A stretch of DNA of 51,475 bases from Chloroflexota bacterium. GTDB taxonomy: Bacteria > Chloroflexota > Anaerolineae > 4572-78 > J111. Shown here in pieces: positions 45,021 through 51,475 of the stretch. The DNA lies in the NCBI GenBank assembly GCA_016860845.1, contig BOKF01000061.1, positions 1-51,475 of the forward strand, in the 5' to 3' direction. The notes below the pieces were generated by a model. It made no database searches. It had not been told where the DNA came from and saw only the letters and a list, made by a program, of their open reading frames with translations. Position 1 is the stretch's first letter, and each line of letters starts with the position of its first letter. The translations under genes and the position numbers were made by a program.

Positions 45021-46685
45021 CTACTGTCCCGGTATCCTTCGCCACTTTAAAGGAACAGGCAGCCGTTGCCACCAGCGGCGCTGGGTAGGGTGAGCCGGTT
45101 GACCAGCCATACCCTGCCCACTATGGCTGTAATACTGAGCATATTGATTGGAGTTCCCGTCTCTCTGGGAAACCTGGTTGAGTATCGTGCCCAAAAGATT
45201 AGCCTCTACCTGACTCAACCTTTTGATTGCCAATCTGGTCACATCCCGGCGAGTGCGTCCCGCCTGGGTAACCAGAATGACGCCACCAGCCCGCTTGGAG
45301 AGGACGGCCGCGTCAGTCACAGGTAAAACCGGTGGGCTATCAAAAATTATGACATCGGCTAGTTGCTCCAAGTGTTGGACTAACTGGGCCATTCGCTGCG
45401 AACCGAGTAATTCGGCCGGATTAGGGGGCAGGGGCCCGCTGGTGAGCAACTGCAAATTTTCAATCCCGGTATTTTTCATATGGCTGTTAAGTTCGAGCTC
45501 CGGTGAGCGTAACAGATCGGTAAGACCACCCAGATTAGGTACTCCGAAGATCTTATGCTGAGTCGGCCGTCTCAGGTCGGCATCAACGATAATAGTTTTG
45601 AGTTCGGCCTGAGCCATGATGATGGCCAGATTGGCCGCAGTCATGCTCTTTCCCTCACCGGGATTGGAACTAGTGAGCACAATTGATTTGGTTGGTTGGT
45701 CAACACTCATGAACTGAATGTTGCTCCGTATCAAACGGTAGGACTCGGCCATGGACGAGAAAGAGCCGTGGGAAGTAATCAATCTATCCATGTAGCTACT
45801 TCCCTTGATTCGTTCGATACTACCCAGGGCAACCAAGTCCAGGGATGTACTTACATCCTCGGCTGATTTGAGCGTATCGTCAAGATATTCAAGCAATATA
45901 GCCGCACCTACGGCCAACATAAACCCGACCGCAGCGGCCAGGAGCACATTAAGTTTAACGTTGGGGCTAATTGGCGTGGTTGACAGTTGGGCCGGTTCAA
46001 TAACGGTTAAGAAATTCGGGCTGTCTCCCCCTTGAATAAAATTCAAGAGGCCGCTATAGGCTGTTTGCCATTTATCTAATAAGGTTTCTAAATCAGTTAT
46101 TTGCGATTGTAAATCCTTTATCTCGCGAGCACTTAAAGCAGCGTCCAGTTTTGATCGAAGTTCCTTCACCTGTGCCTGGGTCGTCTGGATTCGTCCTTCC
46201 AATTCAACTAACTGATTCTGCACAAACTGACCCCGGTCCTGACGCGCTTTGTTGGTGGGTGAAGCAGGGCTTTGTAAGATCAGTTGCCGGGCAATTTCAT
46301 CAGCAATGGCCACCGCCCGCTCAGGGGAGATGTCCTGAACCGTAATCCCAAGCAGTTGTGTGCGTGGAATCGAATAGGCATTCACTCGCCACTGCAATTC
46401 TTGCCAGCCGATATCAAGTCCTAAGGCGTCAGCCGTTCCCTGTAGCACGGGCTGGCGGCGAGCAATTTGAGCGTATGACTCGGCTAATTGTTCGGTGAGG
46501 GTAAAATCACTTCCTTCAGGATTGGCTTTTTGAATAACCTGTCCCACCATAATCGTGGTGGTAGTCTGGTAAATACGGGGTTGTTGTAAACTGGCGAAAT
46601 AGCTGGCAAGGGCGGCAATAGTGGTACTGAGCAAAACTAACCACCACCATCTTAAAATACTTTTCAAATATTGACGTAAATCCAT
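45021..46685 (-). CDS. Polysaccharide co-polymerase / tyrosine autokinase (Wzz-BY-kinase fusion)
   Basis: A 554-aa inner-membrane protein. The Wzz domain begins with a TM helix (about residues 14-32), has a periplasmic coiled coil (about 150-215) and a second TM helix (about 240-262). The cytoplasmic BY-kinase has Walker A SSNPGEGKSMTAANLA, Walker A' IIVDADLRRPTQ and Walker B DVIIFDSPPVLPVTD. A short C-terminal tyrosine cluster (QYAQYYSHSG) is the likely autophosphorylation site. It sets EPS chain length and couples polymerisation to phosphorylation. A GAGGGA site precedes the ATG. It lies 14 bases after the beta-propeller gene in one operon. Confidence 0.93.
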   Translation of the reverse strand: MDLRQYLKSILRWWWLVLLSTTIAALASYFASLQQPRIYQTTTTIMVGQVIQKANPEGSDFTLTEQLAESYAQIARRQPVLQGTADALGLDIGWQELQWRVNAYSIPRTQLLGITVQDISPERAVAIADEIARQLILQSPASPTNKARQDRGQFVQNQLVELEGRIQTTQAQVKELRSKLDAALSAREIKDLQSQITDLETLLDKWQTAYSGLLNFIQGGDSPNFLTVIEPAQLSTTPISPNVKLNVLLAAAVGFMLAVGAAILLEYLDDTLKSAEDVSTSLDLVALGSIERIKGSSYMDRLITSHGSFSSMAESYRLIRSNIQFMSVDQPTKSIVLTSSNPGEGKSMTAANLAIIMAQAELKTIIVDADLRRPTQHKIFGVPNLGGLTDLLRSPELELNSHMKNTGIENLQLLTSGPLPPNPAELLGSQRMAQLVQHLEQLADVIIFDSPPVLPVTDAAVLSKRAGGVILVTQAGRTRRDVTRLAIKRLSQVEANLLGTILNQVSQRDGNSNQYAQYYSHSGQGMAGQPAHPTQRRWWQRLPVPLKWRRIPGQ

Positions 46686-46699
46686 AATAATATATCCCT

Positions 46700-49312
46700 C
46701 TATCGTTCCTTATCCGGGGGAGGAGCCGGATCCAAGTATTTGACCCAAACCGGTCCCCAATCATTATAGGGGGTCCAATGATCCCAGCCCATCAATAATC
46801 GTTGGTCACTGCCGTCGGCGTTCATAATCCACAATTGCTGATTTCCAGTGCGATTTGACATAAAAACTATCTGCTTCCCATCAGGCGACCAAGAAGGCGA
46901 TTTGTCCCACTCCCAGGTATTGCGCGTGATCTGATGGGCCTCGGTACCGTCGGCCTTGACTAGCCAGATTTCGTCATTACCACTTTCGGTAGCCACAAAA
47001 GCAATCTCATCACTGACTGGCGACCAGGCCGGATCATAAACGATCCCTGCCCCCATTCTGGTCACAATTTTTTCTGCTTTGTACTTGTAATCATAGACAT
47101 GGATGGCCAATTCTTCTGTGGGCCGCCGTAGGCCAGTTTCATCATCTTCGACATTTGTCCACAGCAATTGCTTAGTATAGGCCTGATAGACCGTATCGGC
47201 TGAATAAGTATCCCGGTCCCGAGCCACCTGATAAGGCCAAATATCCGTCAGGCGGCCTAACTCCCCCGTTTTTGGATCGAAAACGTAAACATCAGTGGGG
47301 GGCCGGATAATATACCATTTCAACTCCTGTGTATTCGGATCAGAAACTGAAACGAGCGTGCCTGGCGGCGGCGCCGTTTGCCCCGTTAATTGCGTATACT
47401 CGTCTGCGCTCAGCGATTGGTTTTCCCCATAGATTTCCCGATCCGACTTAAAAATAATTTTACCCAGTAAAGCAGTTGGAAGATTGGGTACAACCGTTGG
47501 CAAACTAGCAGGAGGCGGCGTAAGTAGATAAGGAACAAGATCATAAGCCGGCGTTGGGGTAGCTGTGACTACGTTGGGTGGTATTGGGCTGGGTGTCCCG
47601 GTAGTGTAGGCTATCGCCGTGGCCTCCTCAGCCAAAAACTGAGCCGTGGCGGCATTGAGCGGGGTGGGGGTAGGGGTAACTACGATGGGGGTGACCCAGT
47701 TGGCTGGAAGCGGGGTGGGCAGGTTGCCACTCTCAGCCTGAGCCGTAGCTGCCGCAGACAACGTGGCTGCCGCAAAGACTGTTTGGGGGGTCGGGGTGGA
47801 GGTGATCAGCACAAAAGTGACCCCTGTATTATCGGACGAATTGAACAAAGCGGTCGGGGTGGCAGTCGAGGTGGGGGTTGGGGTCGGGGTGGCAGTAATT
47901 GCGTTAGTGGGAAGCGGGGTGGGTGTACCAGTGGTCAGTGCTTCCGCCTTGACTATAGTTGCCCTGGCCTGAGCGGTGGCGCTATTCTCAGGGGCTGGAG
48001 TAGGTACAATAACCAAATAGTCGGGGATGGGTGTAGCGGTCACCATGTTGGGCGGCACAGGGGTAGCCGTGCCAATACGAGTAGCTTCGGCCGTCATTTG
48101 CATGGCAATCGCTGCGGCGGTCACCACATTTTCTGGTGTCGGGGTGCTGGTCACAACGACATAATCAAAAGGTGGCGGTGTAGGCGGTGGCGGACCCACA
48201 TTAAGGAGGAGAATAACTTTATTACCATGACTCTCTGAACCATAACCGGTATCCCAGGCAAATAGGTTATCCGGGCCAACTAAAGGTCCATCTATTCGAA
48301 AGGAAACCTTTGGTTTCTCATCCTCAATGATCCGAGTTTCCAGTATTTTTAACTGAGAAGGCGATAACTCAAAAAAATTGGTCTGGTCTTCCGCCAAATC
48401 TTGAACGCTCAGGATGGGGGTCAAAGTCTGTAGAACAGAGGCGTTAAAAATCTCCTGGAAAGTATGCCTACGCCATTCCTGGTCAATCTCCGGGTCCAGG
48501 AGGCGAAGCGCCCATGTCGCACCGTCACTTGAGCGGTCAATATGGATAGCCAGGCGGTCCTCGCGTAAGCCGGTTAGTTGGAGCACAGCAGAAGCAATGG
48601 GCGCACCACGTGGGATTGGACTAAGATCAAATTGAAAGGCGCTGACATAGACTTGGTCCTGAAAAACACCGGCATAAAGGTAAGAGTCACCAAAATGATT
48701 ACCTTTGCCTTCGTTGCTGGCCAACCAACCCATATCATTTTGCGCGGGAGACAAGGTATAGATGCTCCCATTTTCCACCGGGGTAGGGGTGGCCGTGAGA
48801 GCGGGTAGTACTGCCGCAGGCGCGGGAGACGGCGTAGGCTCTTCAGCCACACTCTCAGATGCGATAGGAATAGCTGTTGGGCTAACTGTTGGGCTGGGTA
48901 TAACTTGATTAACTGTGGGGGTCGCCAAGTTTTGTCGAAAAGACATGCTACTGTAGTAAAGAATACCAGTAATAACCAGTAACCCGACCACCAAACTGGT
49001 CAAGCCCCACAAAACACTTCGCCATAATGAAATTCCTGCTAGACTTTGACTTTTTGGCTTCGGTCCAACCGTAGAAAGAGGATAAGCCGACAGAGACTCA
49101 GGAACCAATTCCACAAAACGTGGACAGTCGCCATACCGATGGCTGAAACAAAAGGCTGACTGATGCTCCAGTCCAATCGGGGTAACTGGCCCAGCGGCAA
49201 AGCAGCGGTGCGCCGTTTCAGGATACGAAAACCGTGAGTCGCGGTCATCAGCCAGTCCCAGGTAAGGGCATATTGTTTGTTGCTTGGGGTGGTTGGCCTC
49301 AGAGAATTCCAT
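46700..49312 (-). CDS. Membrane-anchored protein with DNRLRE-like domain, TPTP repeats and PD40 beta-propeller
   Basis: An 870-aa protein. A cytoplasmic N-terminus with four Cys (residues 15, 37, 55, 63; ICPYLGL, DCPRF) precedes one TM helix (about 97-120). A beta-rich domain (about 175-375) resembles DNRLRE/carbohydrate-binding modules. About four repeats of 45-60 residues (core TPTPxNxxTAxA...GTPTPLPxNxVTATPTP) follow. The C-terminal TolB/PD40-type propeller has DPAWSPVSDEIAF and SPSWSPDGKQIVFMSNR. The ATG at 49312 is chosen over an adjacent GTG. It may display the propeller outside the cell and bind EPS, while the Cys-rich part signals inside. This is inference. Confidence 0.82.
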   Translation of the reverse strand: MEFSEANHPKQQTICPYLGLADDRDSRFSYPETAHRCFAAGPVTPIGLEHQSAFCFSHRYGDCPRFVELVPESLSAYPLSTVGPKPKSQSLAGISLWRSVLWGLTSLVVGLLVITGILYYSSMSFRQNLATPTVNQVIPSPTVSPTAIPIASESVAEEPTPSPAPAAVLPALTATPTPVENGSIYTLSPAQNDMGWLASNEGKGNHFGDSYLYAGVFQDQVYVSAFQFDLSPIPRGAPIASAVLQLTGLREDRLAIHIDRSSDGATWALRLLDPEIDQEWRRHTFQEIFNASVLQTLTPILSVQDLAEDQTNFFELSPSQLKILETRIIEDEKPKVSFRIDGPLVGPDNLFAWDTGYGSESHGNKVILLLNVGPPPPTPPPFDYVVVTSTPTPENVVTAAAIAMQMTAEATRIGTATPVPPNMVTATPIPDYLVIVPTPAPENSATAQARATIVKAEALTTGTPTPLPTNAITATPTPTPTSTATPTALFNSSDNTGVTFVLITSTPTPQTVFAAATLSAAATAQAESGNLPTPLPANWVTPIVVTPTPTPLNAATAQFLAEEATAIAYTTGTPSPIPPNVVTATPTPAYDLVPYLLTPPPASLPTVVPNLPTALLGKIIFKSDREIYGENQSLSADEYTQLTGQTAPPPGTLVSVSDPNTQELKWYIIRPPTDVYVFDPKTGELGRLTDIWPYQVARDRDTYSADTVYQAYTKQLLWTNVEDDETGLRRPTEELAIHVYDYKYKAEKIVTRMGAGIVYDPAWSPVSDEIAFVATESGNDEIWLVKADGTEAHQITRNTWEWDKSPSWSPDGKQIVFMSNRTGNQQLWIMNADGSDQRLLMGWDHWTPYNDWGPVWVKYLDPAPPPDKER

Positions 49313-49364
49313 CACATCACCCTATCACAGGGAATTTTATGCAATCACCAATATTTCACAAAAA

Positions 49365-49422
49365 ATTTTAACAAAATTTAATAATAACTTCGCGTGAAGT
49401 TAGTTAGAAAATAGTTAGAAAA
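49365..49422 (-). promoter_or_regulatory. Candidate EPS promoter element upstream of the beta-propeller operon
   Basis: On the minus strand two TTTTCTAAC units occur with an 11-base period (49422-49403), then an A/T-rich block ending TTTTGTTAAAAT (about 49376-49365). It resembles the elements at 33108 and 35198. It lies about 55-110 bases before the ATG. Confidence 0.45.
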
Positions 49423-49576
49423 GAGAGGTGTTTTGAACTTTGGCAGGGCGCCAAGCCAGCTTTACCTGTAAATCTACGAGCGCAGCGCCGCCAAAAACAA
49501 GCAGGAGGGTATCAACAGGCAGACCCATACCAATCTGGTTTAGTTTGAGCGGAATTCAGCCTGACCTTGGAGTTCA

Positions 49577-50803
49577 TCATCTCTCTACCATCATTAACTT
49601 ATTATAGACTTCATCCCAGGCTGAGTAGGTTACTTGCCAATCATACTTATCCAGAACAGTTTGCCGCCCATTTTGGCCCAACTGTTGCGCCAACGTTGGA
49701 TTTTTAAGAATCCGGATAACTGCCTGGGCAAACGCTTCGGCCGTATCGGCGATGAGAATATTTTTATTATCTTCAATTTCAATCCCCTCAGCCCCGATAG
49801 TGGTTGAGACAAGCGGCAATCCCCAACTCCAGGCATCGAGAATCTTAACTCGCATCCCGCCGCCCGCATGCAGCGGTACGATAAAAGCTGCGGTTTCGAC
49901 TAAATAGGGAGTTGGGTCAACCACATAACCTGTCACCTCAATCCCCTCCCCTTCTAACCCGGCTGGGGGGTTCTTACCGATTATGGTTAATACGGCCTGG
50001 GGTATTTGTTCACGAACCTGAGGAAAAACGTGCTTGGCAAACCAAACTATGCCCTGAGCATTGGGGGGCCAGTGCAGCCCCCCTAAGAAAGTAATCCGGC
50101 AACGATTTGCCGCCCGTTCCACCGGTCTAGCCTCAGTTGGGTTGGCGCAAATGGGAATAACGGTCGAGGTTGTCTGACGGTTGACAGTTGGTTGCGGTAA
50201 AGCAGCTACCGCCTGGCGATCCTCTGCGGTGACCCAGACCACGTGGTCAAAACGATGGCACACTTCGGGTTCGTAAGCAGTGAGTAAGCGCGCTTCACGG
50301 GCCAAAAAACGTTGCTTGATCGGGTTAGAGTCTGCCTCGGCGAGACGCCTGGGGATAAGATAGACAGCATTATGTTGATCGAGGATTAATTTACTTTGCG
50401 GCGAAGCCGTTTTGGCAGCCAGGGCGTATTGGGCCATCCAGAGCTGATCGGCATGGATTACGTCAAACTGCTCTGACTGGACCAATTGTTGAATCTTAAC
50501 GTTCATTGCCGGGATTTGATCACGAATGATGAGAAAGGGTTGTTGGGTCAGGAGGCTTTGTGTCAAAAATTTGAGATCACGCAGCCGGGTGCGCTGCATC
50601 GGCACGGTATGAACTGCCTGGCAGAATTTAGCCAAATGAGCAATATCTTCGGGTTTATCAGTCTCACGCACGAATGTCAGTAGAGTTACTTGATGCTTTT
50701 GGGTCAAATGACGCAGCACATAATAGCTACGCATTTTAGGACCGGCGTCCACCGGAAAGGGCAAAACTTGACTTAGAAATAGAATACGCACAATAGGTCC
50801 CAC
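49577..50803 (-). CDS. GT4 family glycosyltransferase (XrtA/PEP-CTERM-associated type)
   Basis: A 408-aa GT-B glycosyltransferase, paralogous to the enzyme at 33.2 kb. It shows ILFLSQVLPFPVDAGPKMR at the N-terminus, ILDQHNAVYLIPRRLAEA, a hinge near ITFLGGLHWPPNAQG and IVPLHAGGGMRVKILDAWSWG in the donor domain. Start codons are GTG: 50803 (used here) or 50791, which would begin at MRILFLSQ; neither has a strong site. It probably adds a sugar to the EPS repeat unit. Confidence 0.88.
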   Translation of the reverse strand: MGPIVRILFLSQVLPFPVDAGPKMRSYYVLRHLTQKHQVTLLTFVRETDKPEDIAHLAKFCQAVHTVPMQRTRLRDLKFLTQSLLTQQPFLIIRDQIPAMNVKIQQLVQSEQFDVIHADQLWMAQYALAAKTASPQSKLILDQHNAVYLIPRRLAEADSNPIKQRFLAREARLLTAYEPEVCHRFDHVVWVTAEDRQAVAALPQPTVNRQTTSTVIPICANPTEARPVERAANRCRITFLGGLHWPPNAQGIVWFAKHVFPQVREQIPQAVLTIIGKNPPAGLEGEGIEVTGYVVDPTPYLVETAAFIVPLHAGGGMRVKILDAWSWGLPLVSTTIGAEGIEIEDNKNILIADTAEAFAQAVIRILKNPTLAQQLGQNGRQTVLDKYDWQVTYSAWDEVYNKLMMVER

Positions 50804-50900
50804 TCACTTTCAGATCAGTTTGGGCCTTACTATCAGGTTTCAAATCAAATAGGTTAAGGAAATATGGCTGGTTGTCAAGAAGGAAAGCCAATAATCCGGG

Positions 50901-51475
50901 CTATGGCCCAGAATTTTTGTGGATCACAGGCAGGTAAGTATTCTGTTGGCTTGTTACCGTATCCGTGACCGTGCTGCTCTGCGCCTGGCTGACCTCACTG
51001 CTCGTCACCGAAGCCGTGTTCACTATCTGCGTCTGGTTGGGGAGAGGCGTGTTGACCTTGACCGCATAGGTTACGGTGATGCGCTGCCCGGCTCCAATCG
51101 TCAGGTTGCTGGCCAGCGTAGGCGGTGTGGAACCCTTTGTGCCAGCGCCGGATGGATTGAGGACAATACTATCCGGCACAAAGGTGGTGTTAACCGGTAC
51201 AGGATCCGATACCAGGCCGCCGGTAGCGTTAGCCGTGCTGCTGTTGTTGGCGACCACAATGGTGTAGGTAAGGGTATCGCCCGGCGCCAGCACCCCACCA
51301 TTCCCATCCAGTGAACTCTTCTGGATGGACAGGATCGGCACACTCGTCACCGTATCCGTGACCGTGCTGCTCTGCGCCTGGCTGACCTCACTGCTCGTCA
51401 CCGAAGCCGTGTTCACTATCTGCGTCTGGTTGGGGAGAGGCGTGTTGACCTTGACCGCATAGGTTACGGTGATGC
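50901..51475 (-). CDS. DUF11 repeat surface protein, 5' end cut by the window edge
   Basis: The reading frame stays open to the right edge, so this is the C-terminal part (about 191 codons) of a larger secreted protein. It contains one complete DUF11-type repeat of about 131 residues (SLDGNGGVLAPGDTLTYTIV to ITVTYAVKVNTPLPNQ) and part of a second, identical at DNA level where they overlap. The C-terminus YLPVIHKNSGP matches the short YLPhhhK/R tails common on Chloroflexota surface proteins. A start codon inside the window (GTG 51416) would be artificial, since homology continues upstream of it. Confidence 0.85.
   Translation of the reverse strand, partial: ITVTYAVKVNTPLPNQTQIVNTASVTSSEVSQAQSSTVTDTVTSVPILSIQKSSLDGNGGVLAPGDTLTYTIVVANNSSTANATGGLVSDPVPVNTTFVPDSIVLNPSGAGTKGSTPPTLASNLTIGAGQRITVTYAVKVNTPLPNQTQIVNTASVTSSEVSQAQSSTVTDTVTSQQNTYLPVIHKNSGP
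50956..51475. repeat. Perfect 127-bp direct repeat inside the DUF11 gene
   Basis: Bases 50956-51082 and 51349-51475 are identical, with a period of 393 bases (131 codons). The second copy is cut by the window edge, so the true repeat may be longer and more numerous. Confidence 0.93.

Noticed and set aside
49415..49528. A 37-codon minus-strand frame (starting MGLPVDTLLLVFGG) with a hydrophobic middle, upstream of the beta-propeller gene.
   Set aside because: It has no ribosome-binding site, and its stop codon falls inside the TTTTCTAAC element, so the stop is explained by the promoter motif. It may be a chance frame or a decayed tail of a membrane protein.
51416..51416. GTG at 51416 as the true start of the DUF11 gene.
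   Set aside because: The frame and the repeat homology continue upstream to the window edge, so the gene is truncated and does not start there.

Overview
This window most likely comes from a free-living member of the Chloroflexota (Anaerolineae/Caldilineae-like). This is an inference from protein style: Pro/Thr-rich 'TPTP' linkers, DUF11 surface proteins, a YLPVIHK-type C-terminus, AAA-like/TPR proteins, CoxL-type molybdenum hydroxylases and a type II NADH dehydrogenase. No rRNA or tRNA gene was recognised, so placement is tentative.

Layout. (1) 0.1-2.1 kb: mobA, an acyl carrier protein and a TSUP permease, all on the minus strand. (2) 2.2-9.3 kb: a carbohydrate-catabolism block with a Tm-1-like/UPF0261 protein, two TIM-barrel sugar epimerases, two Gfo/Idh/MocA dehydrogenases and a GntR/FCD regulator. 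The regulator has a clear promoter and a palindromic candidate operator. (3) 9.5-12.9 kb: dusB, a 43-unit pentapeptide-repeat protein and an LPETG-anchored DUF11 surface protein. (4) 12.9-18.4 kb: a CoxL/S/M-type molybdenum hydroxylase operon with an embedded zinc-ribbon membrane protein, and a sirtuin. (5) 18.5-21.5 kb: a large orphan GAF/PAS sensor kinase. (6) 21.6-25.0 kb, plus strand: a lipoprotein followed by an acyltransferase, a GT4 glycosyltransferase and a CDP-alcohol phosphatidyltransferase. The last three resemble the actinobacterial phosphatidylinositol-mannoside gene set. (7) 25.1-28.4 kb: M20 peptidase, NDH-2 and a DUF1992 protein. (8) 28.4-50.8 kb: a more AT-rich exopolysaccharide locus. 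It holds an O-antigen ligase/TPR protein, an AAA-like/TPR membrane protein, two GT4 enzymes, a tyrosine autokinase/chain-length protein, a beta-propeller surface protein and a Gfo/Idh sugar dehydrogenase. At its centre lies a cassette of ACP, AMP-ligase, AsnB, NadE-like protein and membrane acyltransferase. An IorAB-like molybdenum hydroxylase pair is embedded in this locus. (9) The right edge cuts a DUF11 repeat protein inside a perfect 127-bp direct repeat.

How it fits together. The best candidate for an undescribed system is the 35.4-41.3 kb cassette. Its logic resembles Dlt: activate a carboxylic acid, load it on a carrier protein, transfer it with a membrane acyltransferase. Two amide-forming enzymes are added, and a shared TTTTCTAAC promoter-like element occurs upstream of three transcription units of the locus. 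Intergenic regions also carry degenerate 7- and 8-bp tandem repeats and palindromic elements that gene annotation does not explain.
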